Below are positions 8,851-16,866 of a DNA stretch of 64,000 bases, one piece after another. Location of the stretch: assembly GCA_017535785.1 (NCBI GenBank), contig JAFXTN010000009.1, positions 1 through 64,000 on the forward strand, given 5' to 3'. Both the position numbers and the translations under genes were made by a program. Position 1 is the stretch's first letter, and each line of letters starts with the position of its first letter. Below the pieces are notes generated by a model. The model was not told where the DNA came from. It saw only the letters and a program-made list of their open reading frames with translations, and ran no database searches. This DNA comes from Butyrivibrio sp. (GTDB lineage Bacteria; Bacillota; Clostridia; Lachnospirales; Lachnospiraceae).

Positions 8851-9318
8851 TTACTCTTCTATTCCGGTAAAATCCGTACTCTCCTCGAGAACCTTTACAA
8901 ATGCTTCGAGTCCTTTTTTATCTTCTTCCGAAAATCTTGCAAGTAAGGGACTGTCGATATCAAGAACGCCGATCACCTTTCCGCCTCTGTGTATGGGCAC
9001 CACGATCTCCGAATTGGAAGCTCCGTCGCAAGCGATGTGGCCTGCGAACTCATGCACGTTGTCAACAAGCTGAGTTTTGTCCTCGCCCGCCGCGGTTCCG
9101 CACACTCCTTTTCCGAGCGGTATCCTTATACACGCAACCTTTCCCTGAAAGGGTCCCAGCAAAAGAGATCCTTTATTCATAAGATAAAAACCGGCCCAGT
9201 TGAGATTCTCTATGTTGTCAAATAAAAGAGCAGATGCATTGGAAAGGACGGGAATGAAACCCGGTTCGTCTTCCGCAAGTGCCTTGATCTGCTCGCCCAG
9301 TAGTTTGTAATCTGTCAT
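8851..9318 (-). CDS. msrC: Free methionine-(R)-sulfoxide reductase (GAF domain)
   Basis: Reduces free methionine R-sulfoxide, part of oxidative damage repair in the cytoplasm. The 155 residues are a single GAF domain. Cysteines at 63, 73 and 97 have the same spacing (10 and 24) as the three catalytic cysteines of the characterised E. coli enzyme (84, 94, 118), and the surrounding phrases IPLGKGVCG and HIACDGASNSEIVVP match the family. Electrons would come from thioredoxin. AGGA precedes the ATG. The plus-strand rlmI-like gene diverges from it. Confidence 0.9.
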   Translation of the reverse strand: MTDYKLLGEQIKALAEDEPGFIPVLSNASALLFDNIENLNWAGFYLMNKGSLLLGPFQGKVACIRIPLGKGVCGTAAGEDKTQLVDNVHEFAGHIACDGASNSEIVVPIHRGGKVIGVLDIDSPLLARFSEEDKKGLEAFVKVLEESTDFTGIEE

Positions 9319-9434
9319 GTATTTTTCCTTCTTTCAATGCAAAATTAAACTTAGATTTGTACTGCATTAAAAACTATGATATATAAAAATAGTAAATGAA
9401 TCAATTACGTAAAATCAATTAAATCGGAGTAAAA

Positions 9435-10712
9435 ATGATCAACCAAAACACCATATATTATTCAGATGCAAAAGTGATCCTCAAGAGGGGTGAGGGACGT
9501 GAATTCAAGGCCGGCGGTGCCTGGATCTATGACAATGAGATTGCCCGTATTGAGGGTTCTTTTGACGATGGAGATATTATTGAGCTAAACGACTTCGACG
9601 GCTATTTCCTCGGATACGGCTTTATCAACACAGCTTCAAAGCTGCGAGTTCGCATGATGTCCAGGAAAAAGAACCATCCCGTAAATGAAGAGCTTATCAA
9701 GACAAGAGTCAGAGACGCCTGGGAATACAGGAAAAGGGTCATGACTTCCTATATAAGTACTTATCTGTATCAGTACGATTCTCCCATGGCGCTTACCATG
9801 CTCTCCTGCAGACTCATCTTCGGAGAGGCGGATTTCCTTCCCGGTATCACTATCGACAAGTTCGCAGATGTACTTGTCATTGAATCACTGGCTCTTGGCA
9901 CCGACAGAATGAAGAACATCATCCTTGATGCCTGCAAAGAAGTCCTTGTGGAAGACGGCGTTACGATACGCGGTATCTATGAAAGAAGCGACGCTAAGGT
10001 GCGCGAGCTTGAAGGCCTTGAGCGCATTAAAGGTTTTATCGGAGAAGAATTCGACACCAAGGTTCTTATTGAAGAGAATGGTGTTAAATATTATGTAGAT
10101 GTAGAGAACGGCCAGAAGACAGGTTTCTTCCTTGATCAGAAGTTCAACAGACAGGCGATCCGCGGCTTATGCAAGGGCAAAAGGGTTCTCGACTGCTTTA
10201 CTCACACAGGCTCATTTGCTCTTAACGCAGCAGCAGGCGGTGCCGCTGAAGTCATCGGTGTCGACGCTTCGGACCTTGGCTGCGAACAGGCTAGAGAAAA
10301 TGCTGCTCTCAACAATTTGTCCGATGTTGTGAGCTTTGAATGCGCCGATGTATTTGACCTTCTTCCAAAGCTTGAATCGGAAGGCGAATCTTTTGACGTT
10401 GTTATTCTCGATCCTCCCGCATTTACCAAATCAAGAGCTTCTATCAAAAAAGCTGTCACAGGCTACAAGGAGATCAACATGCGCGGCATGAAGCTCGTAA
10501 AGGACGGCGGCTATCTTGCAACCTGCTCCTGCTCTCACTTTATGGACGAAGAACTCTTCCTTAAAACCATAAAGGACGCAGCCAGAGATGCGCATAAGAG
10601 ACTAAGGCAGATCGAGTTCAGGCAGCAGGCAGCAGATCACCCTATTTTATGGGGCGGAGCGGCTTCTTATTACCTTAAATTCGTTATTTTTCAAGTTTGC
10701 GATGAAAAATAA
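9435..10712 (+). CDS. Class I SAM-dependent rRNA methyltransferase, RlmI-like
   Basis: Probable 23S rRNA cytosine-C5 methyltransferase. The 425 residues have an N-terminal PUA-type RNA-binding domain (about 1-80), a linking EEHYB-like region with the phrase GYGFINTASKLRVRM, and a Rossmann methyltransferase. The SAM loop lies in RVLDCFTHTGSFAL and the catalytic region in LDPPAFTKS and ATCSCSHF. This order matches RlmI/YccW of other bacteria. GGAG lies before the ATG. It stands alone on the plus strand, divergent from the msrC gene. The exact target base is inferred from the family only. Confidence 0.87.
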   Translation: MINQNTIYYSDAKVILKRGEGREFKAGGAWIYDNEIARIEGSFDDGDIIELNDFDGYFLGYGFINTASKLRVRMMSRKKNHPVNEELIKTRVRDAWEYRKRVMTSYISTYLYQYDSPMALTMLSCRLIFGEADFLPGITIDKFADVLVIESLALGTDRMKNIILDACKEVLVEDGVTIRGIYERSDAKVRELEGLERIKGFIGEEFDTKVLIEENGVKYYVDVENGQKTGFFLDQKFNRQAIRGLCKGKRVLDCFTHTGSFALNAAAGGAAEVIGVDASDLGCEQARENAALNNLSDVVSFECADVFDLLPKLESEGESFDVVILDPPAFTKSRASIKKAVTGYKEINMRGMKLVKDGGYLATCSCSHFMDEELFLKTIKDAARDAHKRLRQIEFRQQAADHPILWGGAASYYLKFVIFQVCDEK

Positions 10713-10722
10713 AAAAAATGTG

Positions 10723-10751
10723 TTGACAACCCAGCACTTATACTCTAAAAT
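10723..10751 (+). promoter_or_regulatory. Promoter of tRNA-Gly
   Basis: TTGACA at 10723-10728, a 17-base spacer and TAAAAT at 10746-10751, ending about 40 bases before the tRNA. It begins just ten bases after the stop of the rlmI-like gene. Confidence 0.75.
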
Positions 10752-10790
10752 CAATTTTGTTGTCGCGGTAAACACGGCAACGAAATAAAC

Positions 10791-10863
10791 GCGATAGTAG
10801 CTTAGTTGGTAAAGCGCCACCTTGCCAAGGTGGAGACCGCGGGTTCGAGCCCCGTCTATCGCT
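10791..10863 (+). tRNA. tRNA-Gly (anticodon GCC)
   Basis: A complete cloverleaf. The 7-bp acceptor stem pairs GCGATAG with CTATCGC and leaves a T discriminator. The D arm reads GCTTAGTTGGTAAAGC, the anticodon arm is CCACC-loop-GGTGG with GCC at 10824-10826, and the T arm is GCGGG-TTCGAGC-CCCGT. The 3' CCA is not encoded and would be added by the cca product found elsewhere in this window. Confidence 0.96.
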
Positions 10864-10865
10864 TA

Positions 10866-10896
10866 AAAAAGGACATCCAATCGGATGTCCTTTTTT
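10866..10896 (+). terminator. Terminator of tRNA-Gly
   Basis: An 8-bp perfect hairpin (GGACATCC at 10871-10878, GGATGTCC at 10883-10890) with A-run before and six T after, three bases downstream of the tRNA. Confidence 0.88.
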
Positions 10897-10899
10897 CAT

Positions 10900-11051
10900 G
10901 CGATAAGACGGGTGCGAGAACCCGCGAGCGGGTGAAGAGGCCCTCGCTATGAGCACTTAGATGGCGCGAAGCGGCATCTTACGTGCGAGGCATGCAGAAC
11001 ACTTAGCGAGGTTCTCTCGAGCTGTAGTGTTCTGTAGTCTATCGCTTTTTT
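10900..11051 (+). ncRNA. Unassigned GC-rich structured element after tRNA-Gly (candidate small RNA)
   Basis: A stretch of about 150 bases that is visibly richer in G and C than its surroundings and densely self-complementary. The ends pair (GCGATAaGAC 10900-10909 with GTCTATCGC 11037-11045). Inside, GAGAACC near 10917 can pair with GGTTCTC at 11010, CCTCGCTA 10942-10949 pairs with TAGCGAGG 11004-11011, and GCAC..AGATG pairs with CATCT..GTGC. CAGAACAC (10995-11002) and GTGTTCTG (11027-11034) offer a competing helix. Six T follow at 11046-11051, as at an intrinsic terminator. No coding frame is convincing, and no promoter of its own is seen after the tRNA terminator. The first 27 bases resemble the reverse complement of the tRNA-Gly 3' end. 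It may be a small RNA, a tRNA-derived relic or a palindromic repeat; family unknown to me. Confidence 0.35.
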
Positions 11052-11162
11052 CTTTTAAGCAGGCAAAACCGCCTATTTCATCCCTTTTTCCTCATTCAAT
11101 ATATTGTATAATAAGAAAGACCCAGTAATATCACTGATATTTGCGCGCATAAAGGAGAAAAG

Positions 11163-11765
11163 ATGAGCGAACAAAAATTACCGGTAATCACAATCAACAG
11201 AGAATTCGGTGCAGGCGGAAGGAGCCTGGCTGCAATTCTGGCAGAGAAACTTGACATTCCTTATTATGACAAGGACTTTGTATCAAAAACCATGGAGGAA
11301 AGCGGCTTCGACGAGGAAGACGTTGAACGCGAAGGCGAGGAATTAAGTCGTTCTTCAAAGGTGCTCGATGACCTTTTTAACAGCACCGTTTCCTATACCA
11401 GTTCCCATGATGCCATCTTTAAAGCTGAAAAAAAGGTTATCTTAAAGCTTGCAGAAAGTCCCTGCATTATTGTAGGACGCTGCGCCAATATGATCTTGGC
11501 AGAAGCCGGTGTCGATTCAATTAACGTATATCTCCACGGCCCCATGGAAAATAAGATGCAACGTCTCGATGAGATCTCCATAGACGGAAAGCCTGTTACA
11601 GAAAAGTCCATGGAAGAACACGACCGCAAGCGTCGTACATTTTTCAAGAAATATACCGGAAAAGAAATGTCCGATGCATCAAATTACACATTCTGTTTTG
11701 ATGTCGGAAAAATAGATATTCCTCAGTGTGCAGAAATAATACTTGCCACTTTGAATAGACCCTAA
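11163..11765 (+). CDS. Cytidylate kinase-like family protein
   Basis: A 200-residue P-loop protein of the cytidylate-kinase-like family, distinct from true Cmk. The nucleotide loop is INREFGAGGRSLA near the N terminus. IIVGRCANMIL in the middle and a late basic segment EHDRKRRTFFKKYTG (lid-like) are family features. True CMP kinase activity is unproven for this family. AAAGGAGA lies before the ATG. The TAXI binding-protein gene starts 27 bases downstream, so it probably forms one operon with the TRAP transporter, though no functional link is established. A TATAAT at 11107-11112 may be its promoter -10, with a poor -35. Confidence 0.85.
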   Translation: MSEQKLPVITINREFGAGGRSLAAILAEKLDIPYYDKDFVSKTMEESGFDEEDVEREGEELSRSSKVLDDLFNSTVSYTSSHDAIFKAEKKVILKLAESPCIIVGRCANMILAEAGVDSINVYLHGPMENKMQRLDEISIDGKPVTEKSMEEHDRKRRTFFKKYTGKEMSDASNYTFCFDVGKIDIPQCAEIILATLNRP

Positions 11766-11792
11766 GACAACGCATTATAGGAGGAAACCACT

Positions 11793-12755
11793 ATGAAAAC
11801 CAGCATTAGGCAGAAGCTTATCTGCCTTCTAATTGCCACATCCATGCTTATACTTTCGGGATGCGGCGGACAGAGGATGATGATGGGAACCGGAGGTACA
11901 TCCGGAACTTATTACGCCTTCGGCGGTGTACTTGCACAGTACATGAAAGAGTATACGGATTACAGCGTAACCGCAGTATCAACTGCTGCATCCAAAGCCA
12001 ATATCCAGAGTATCGGCGACGGGGATTATCAGATCGGATTTACCCAGTCAGACGTAATGAGCTACGCCTGGGAAGGAAGCAGATCATTTGAAGAAGACGG
12101 CCCTTCCACTGACTTCCGTGTCCTCGGTGCCCTTTATGCCGAGACCGTTCAGCTTATAACCATGAAGGACGACATTAAATCCGTAAGTGATCTGAAAGGA
12201 AGAAGCGTCTCCATCGGAGCACCCGGTTCCGGCGTGTATTTCAACGCCATGGACGTGCTTGAAGGCGCAGGACTTTCGGTTGATGATATCAAACCACAGT
12301 ATCAGAGCTTTGATGACAGTAAAGAAGCTCTTAAGGACGGACAGATCGACGCAGCATTTATCGTAGCCGGCGCTCCTACTTCCGCCATTACTGAGCTCGC
12401 CACAACAAACGGTGTGAATCTGATCCCCATTGACGGAGAACTTAGAGACAACATCATGAGCATCTGTCCGTATTATACCCCCATGCAGATAGCCGAAGGG
12501 ACCTATCCGGGACAAGATCAACCGATCGAGACAATAACGATCAAGGCTACTTTGATTGTAGATGCAGATCTTGATGATGAATGTGTATATAATCTCACTG
12601 CTGCTGTTTTTGATCATAAAGAAGCCATAGCAAAAGAAAATGCTAAGGGCGAAGAACTTTCAATAGAAAATGCCACATCCGGAATTAACGTACCTTTCCA
12701 CAAAGGTGCTGCCCGTTACTATGAGGAGCACGGTATTTCGGTACCTACACAGTAA
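11793..12755 (+). CDS. TAXI-family TRAP transporter solute-binding lipoprotein
   Basis: Extracytoplasmic binding protein of a TRAP-TAXI transporter, a secondary importer driven by ion gradients. The 320 residues start with a lipoprotein signal and lipobox ending at Cys24 (LSGC). The mature part begins GTGGTSGTYYAFGGVLAQYM, the recognisable TAXI-family opening, and contains the GAPGSGVYFNAMDVLEGAG block. A good AGGAGG site precedes the ATG. The fused permease gene follows within 30 bases. TAXI proteins of known function bind glutamate-like or other carboxylates, but the ligand here is not deducible. Confidence 0.92.
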   Translation: MKTSIRQKLICLLIATSMLILSGCGGQRMMMGTGGTSGTYYAFGGVLAQYMKEYTDYSVTAVSTAASKANIQSIGDGDYQIGFTQSDVMSYAWEGSRSFEEDGPSTDFRVLGALYAETVQLITMKDDIKSVSDLKGRSVSIGAPGSGVYFNAMDVLEGAGLSVDDIKPQYQSFDDSKEALKDGQIDAAFIVAGAPTSAITELATTNGVNLIPIDGELRDNIMSICPYYTPMQIAEGTYPGQDQPIETITIKATLIVDADLDDECVYNLTAAVFDHKEAIAKENAKGEELSIENATSGINVPFHKGAARYYEEHGISVPTQ

Positions 12756-12784
12756 TGTAAAATATGACCAAAGAAGGAGATTTA

Positions 12785-14740
12785 ATGAGCAATCAAGTTA
12801 AAGACTTAAATATAAACGCACCTTCGCAGGAAAACTTTGATGAGGTTATGAAAAAATATGACAGAGAATCCAATGTCCGCATCTGGACCGGAAAACCTGC
12901 AATAGCAGTTAAAGCTATATTGATAGGTTTTTCTTTGTTCTGTATATGGGTAACTCTGTTTGCCACATTTCTTGAAGAAATAAGACTTACATCATTCATG
13001 GGGCTTATCGTACTCCTTGGATTTTTGTATTATCCTGCAAACAAAAACAACAATAAAGAAAACCACATACCCTGGTACGACATACTTGGTATGATCTTAG
13101 GAACCGGCGCATTTTTGTATTACACCTTCAACGCCGAGCAGATCATTCAGCAGGGAACAAGATTTCAGCCCTACCAGATCGTGATCGCCGTGATCGGCAT
13201 CATAGCACTTTTGGAAGTGACAAGACGAAGCGTAGGCTGGCCTATCCTGATCGTAGCACTGTTCTTTATCGTCTATGCCCTTGTCTATGGACTTACCAAT
13301 CCATCGGCTCTCGGTAGACTTAATTATCTCGTGCGAAATCTGTTTTATGCAAAGACAGGTATTCTGTCGACCCCGATCAATGTTTGTTCCAAATATATTG
13401 TCGTGTTTATCATCTTCGGCGCGTTTCTTGAGCGCACCGGAATTTCAGAGCTTTTCATAAATCTTGCCAACTGCATTGCCGGTCGTTTCGCCGGAGGCCC
13501 CGCGAAGGTTGCCGTTATCTCATCAGCACTTTGCGGTATGGTAAGTGGTTCATCCGTTGGAAACACGGTTACTACCGGTTCCGTTACAATTCCTATGATG
13601 AAAGAGACCGGATATAAGTCATCCTTTGCCGGCGCCGTAGAAGCCGCTGCATCAACCGGAGGCCAGATCATGCCCCCTATCATGGGTGCTGCTGCCTTCC
13701 TTATGGCTGATATCATCGGTGTTCCTTATTCCGACATTCTTTCAAGAGCTATTTTCCCGGCGGTCCTGTACTTTACAGGTATTTTCGTAGCTGTTCATCT
13801 GGAAGCTAAAAAACACGGCCTTACAGGTGTCCCGGTGGAAAAACTGCCTAAGTTCTCACAGCTTTTAAAGAAGATCTATCTTCTGGCGCCCCTTGTACTT
13901 CTTGTTATCTGGGTTTCCAAGAACATGATGACAATGCAGAGAGCTGCTGCTTATTCTATCGTAGTTGCCATCCTCGTAGGCGTGATTGAAGGTTTTGTCA
14001 GCGGAGATCGCTTCACCTTAAAGAAGTTCCTTGAGTCACTTGAAGCCGGAGGAAGAGGAACAATTACAGTTGGTGCTGCCTGCGGAGTTGCAGGTATCAT
14101 TTCAGGAACTATCACAATGACAGGTCTTGCCAATGAAATGATCAACGCCATCGTTGCCGTTGCGGGAGACAAGCTCTTTATCGCTCTCTTCCTTACGATG
14201 CTGTGCTGTATCGTCCTTGGTATGGGCGTTCCTACAACAGCCACTTACTGTATCATGGCTGCAACCTGTGCACCGATCCTCACAAGAATGGGCGTTCCGA
14301 TAATAGCAGCTCACTTCTTTGTATTTTATTTCGGTATTGTGGCAGATATCACTCCTCCTGTGGCTTTGGCTGCATATGCAGGAAGTGCTATCGCAAAGTC
14401 CAATCCAATGCGTACTGCCATCGCCGCAACAAAGATGGCTGTAGCAGCTTTCCTGATACCGTATATCTTCTGCTTTAGCCCTGCGATGCTGCTTATAGAT
14501 ACTACCGTATCGAGCGTCATAATAATCTACGCAACCGCTCTGCTCGGAATCATGGCAGTTGCTGCCGCACTGGAAGGATATCTGTTTACCGACATGAAGA
14601 TCTGGGAAAGGATCATTATGATCGTCGGCGGAATCATGCTTATCTCTCCCGGTACTATAACAGATGCCGCTGGTGTTGCTGTTATAGCAGTTGCTCTTAT
14701 CCTGCAGTTTATATCTAAAAAAAGAATAGCTAACGCTTAA
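12785..14740 (+). CDS. TRAP transporter fused permease (DctQM-type, TAXI subfamily)
   Basis: Membrane component that carries the solute bound by the neighbouring TAXI lipoprotein. The start at 12785 is preferred (651 residues) because AAGGAGAT precedes it; an in-frame ATG at 12764 has none. The protein has a cytoplasmic N-terminal 45 residues, a small DctQ-like set of four helices, then a large DctM-like domain. That domain holds the GMVSGSSVGNTVTTGSVTIP block and the QIMPPIMGAAAFLM block, which are characteristic of fused TRAP permeases. The gene ends 22 bases before a strong bidirectional terminator. Confidence 0.93.
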   Translation: MSNQVKDLNINAPSQENFDEVMKKYDRESNVRIWTGKPAIAVKAILIGFSLFCIWVTLFATFLEEIRLTSFMGLIVLLGFLYYPANKNNNKENHIPWYDILGMILGTGAFLYYTFNAEQIIQQGTRFQPYQIVIAVIGIIALLEVTRRSVGWPILIVALFFIVYALVYGLTNPSALGRLNYLVRNLFYAKTGILSTPINVCSKYIVVFIIFGAFLERTGISELFINLANCIAGRFAGGPAKVAVISSALCGMVSGSSVGNTVTTGSVTIPMMKETGYKSSFAGAVEAAASTGGQIMPPIMGAAAFLMADIIGVPYSDILSRAIFPAVLYFTGIFVAVHLEAKKHGLTGVPVEKLPKFSQLLKKIYLLAPLVLLVIWVSKNMMTMQRAAAYSIVVAILVGVIEGFVSGDRFTLKKFLESLEAGGRGTITVGAACGVAGIISGTITMTGLANEMINAIVAVAGDKLFIALFLTMLCCIVLGMGVPTTATYCIMAATCAPILTRMGVPIIAAHFFVFYFGIVADITPPVALAAYAGSAIAKSNPMRTAIAATKMAVAAFLIPYIFCFSPAMLLIDTTVSSVIIIYATALLGIMAVAAALEGYLFTDMKIWERIIMIVGGIMLISPGTITDAAGVAVIAVALILQFISKKRIANA

Positions 14741-14756
14741 TATAATAACTCTATAA

Positions 14757-14793
14757 CAAAAACCGAGGCATAGCATAATGCCTCGGTTTTTTT
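14757..14793. terminator. Bidirectional terminator between TRAP permease and AraC regulator
   Basis: Perfect 9-bp stem (CCGAGGCAT 14763-14771, ATGCCTCGG 14778-14786) flanked by A5 on the left and T7 on the right, so it can end both convergent transcripts. Confidence 0.88.
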
Positions 14794-14805
14794 ATATCCG
14801 TCGTC

Positions 14806-15678
14806 TTAAACCTCTTTCACCGGTACCAGTTCTATATACCCCCTCTCGCCTATAGGCTCGAGCTGGATCCTGGGATTATTGTCATCCCATTTATATCCTA
14901 TAAATTCAGGGTTATATTTCTTCTCTGCATCCCAGATCTCTCCGATCGCCTGCTCATAATTTTCTTCAGCAAACGGTTCTCCTCTGAAAAGAAGATATGA
15001 AGTCTTGGGAAGATCGATAACCTCAAAGCCCTCCGGTAAACAGCCTTTGTATGTGGGTTCTACTTCCACTCCCTGAACATACTCGCTCGTTCCGGGCTTG
15101 ATAAGCTGCTTGGGAAGCCAGAGACAAACAGGTTCTCCCGTTATGGACTTAATACTTGTAAGAAGCCCCCATACATCACAGCCGACTTCCTTACAGTAGC
15201 TCCAATACTCTGTGGCTTTGATGCCTCTTTTTATGATAACTTTTCTCTCAGGTCTTTCGACCACTTGGATAAAAACATTTCTTGTTTCACTCATTTCGCT
15301 CACATTCCTTTCCTTTTCCATGATCAGACTGGGAGTAAAGAGCCAGATAGGTACAGGACTTGTCGCATATTCCTTTGGATTACAACCGAATTCACGTCTA
15401 AATGCGCGCTGATATCCATCGACGCTTCCAAAGCCCATTTCCATAGCGATATCCAGAATGAGATCCTTTTCATCTCTTAGGCAAAGCGCTGACTTTGATA
15501 ACTTAAGGCGCCTTATATAAACAGCCGGCGTCATGCCCAGGTATTTGATAAAAAGCTTTCTGGCATACCACGGAGAAAAAGAAACAGCTTTCGCAAGAGC
15601 TGTTATGTCTATCTCTTCCGTTATGTGTTCACTTATGTAATCCTGCATCTTGCGTACTGCTTTTCTTTGTTCGTCCAT
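14806..15678 (-). CDS. AraC-family transcriptional regulator with GyrI-like effector domain
   Basis: A DNA-binding regulator of the AraC/XylS type joined to a GyrI-like (SOUL/heme-type fold) small-molecule domain. The N-terminal 110 residues hold two helix-turn-helix units, with ITALAKAVSFSPWYARKLF in the first and AMEMGFGSVDGYQRAFRREFG in the second. Residues about 130-290 form the effector domain, beginning VERPERKVIIKRG and ending YIELVPV. Members of this group often sense drugs or other hydrophobic ligands (family knowledge). AAGGAG precedes the ATG. It is convergent with the TRAP operon and its target genes are unknown. Confidence 0.9.
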   Translation of the reverse strand: MDEQRKAVRKMQDYISEHITEEIDITALAKAVSFSPWYARKLFIKYLGMTPAVYIRRLKLSKSALCLRDEKDLILDIAMEMGFGSVDGYQRAFRREFGCNPKEYATSPVPIWLFTPSLIMEKERNVSEMSETRNVFIQVVERPERKVIIKRGIKATEYWSYCKEVGCDVWGLLTSIKSITGEPVCLWLPKQLIKPGTSEYVQGVEVEPTYKGCLPEGFEVIDLPKTSYLLFRGEPFAEENYEQAIGEIWDAEKKYNPEFIGYKWDDNNPRIQLEPIGERGYIELVPVKEV

Positions 15679-15763
15679 CCGCTCATCTCCTTGTGAGCTA
15701 ATAATATCTAAAAGTATGCTTTTGATTCTCGACTTTTTTTGCCCATGATCATTATATTACATT

Positions 15764-15799
15764 AAAAACCCTCTTTACCGATAATCCGGTAAAGAGGGT
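15764..15799 (-). terminator. Terminator of the lipoprotein gene
   Basis: Perfect 13-bp inverted repeat (15768-15780, 15787-15799) followed on the minus strand by T5 at 15768-15764, 25 bases after the lipoprotein stop. Confidence 0.85.
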
Positions 15800-15823
15800 A
15801 CATATCATGATCCGTAGTTTTTA

Positions 15824-16762
15824 TCAGCCTGCATATAATATGTTGTCGAACATTTCATATTCATTTACTCCGTTAACCTCGTATTCTCCGCTGTCAGTCT
15901 GAGTAACTGTAAGGTATCCAAGAAAATCTCCGTTTTCGGAAGTAAAGCCTACACGGTCTTGAATCATACAGCTGATGTAGATAGTATCACCCGAAGCTGC
16001 GGTTCTTGCAGCTTCACCGACTTCATAGTCGTCGTCAAAAGCTACGTCCTGCTTAAGAGTAAGAGCCACCTTATCTCCTGCGTAGAAGTATTTCTCGTCT
16101 TTAGCAATGAATCCGTCTTTGCCGTAGGTAAAGTCTTTGGTTCCTCTCCAAGTACTAAGAACACTTATTGAATCAAAAAGTACGACCTTATCTCCAAAGA
16201 TCTCCGCTTGGAAATTATCATCCTTCATTATCCCCAATTGCTCAGAGCCGATCTTCTCAAATGAACCATTGTTCCACATATATAATGTGGTCTCCCATCC
16301 GTTTAAAGGATCGTTGAGTTCGCTCATAATGAAATCGCCTTCTGAATTATGTACAAAATAAGATGTTGCCACTTCCCACTCATTACTATCATCCCTATTT
16401 ATGAGCTCTATGGTCTGATCGTTGATGATAAGATCATAGTGAATTTCATCTGAACCCGTTGCCATCAGCGTATCCATCTTGCCGTCTCCACCGAGGTCTA
16501 CCTGCTTTTCCTCATCATGTTTAAGCTCAAAAAAGGTAAACGAACTATCAGCGTTAGCTTCACCGGAAACATCTGTTGAAGTAGCTTCAGTTGTGCTTTC
16601 AGTCAAAGAAACTTCGACCTCGGTTTTCTCATCTGATGTAACTGCTGCCTCTGTATTCTCAGTTGAAATGCTATTGTCTATATCCTCACTTGTATCCCCA
16701 CAGGCACACAGAAGTGCTGATAACATTGTGATCCCTAATAATATATTTACATGTTTCTTCAT
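15824..16762 (-). CDS. Lipoprotein of unknown function
   Basis: I do not recognise a named family. The 312 residues begin with a lipoprotein signal peptide and lipobox LLCAC (Cys about 21). A linker of about 50 residues follows that is rich in Ser, Thr and Glu, and then a folded region. That region contains DLGGDGKMDTLMATG, which resembles the Asp/Gly calcium-type loops of FG-GAP or dockerin-like repeats, though only one is clear. The protein is probably anchored to the outer face of the membrane. AGGAGG precedes the ATG. It follows the erythromycin-esterase homologue by about 100 bases in the same direction and has its own terminator. Confidence 0.8.
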   Translation of the reverse strand: MKKHVNILLGITMLSALLCACGDTSEDIDNSISTENTEAAVTSDEKTEVEVSLTESTTEATSTDVSGEANADSSFTFFELKHDEEKQVDLGGDGKMDTLMATGSDEIHYDLIINDQTIELINRDDSNEWEVATSYFVHNSEGDFIMSELNDPLNGWETTLYMWNNGSFEKIGSEQLGIMKDDNFQAEIFGDKVVLFDSISVLSTWRGTKDFTYGKDGFIAKDEKYFYAGDKVALTLKQDVAFDDDYEVGEAARTAASGDTIYISCMIQDRVGFTSENGDFLGYLTVTQTDSGEYEVNGVNEYEMFDNILYAG

Positions 16763-16866
16763 TATTTTTCCTCCTAATCTGCGTTAGATGAGGATATTTT
16801 ACACCATTTGTCGCAATTTGTAAATATATTATTTCAACGTGCTTAACAATCTCTAAAATACTACCA

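Noticed and set aside
10738-10956. A 72-residue minus-strand frame across tRNA-Gly
   Set aside because: It is the reverse complement of the tRNA and its terminator; its Arg/Pro/Gly-rich text is the common artefact of translating a tRNA gene.
10854-11047. Phage or island attachment site at tRNA-Gly
   Set aside because: The direct repeat is only 11 bases, the interval is under 200 bases and no integrase is present; kept only as an observation about repeats.
12084-12617. A 177-residue minus-strand frame
   Set aside because: Antisense to the TAXI binding protein, no promoter or ribosome site, no recognisable motif.
14102-14776. A 224-residue minus-strand frame rich in Cys, His and Ser
   Set aside because: Antisense to the TRAP permease and running through the terminator; its composition is typical of shadow frames.
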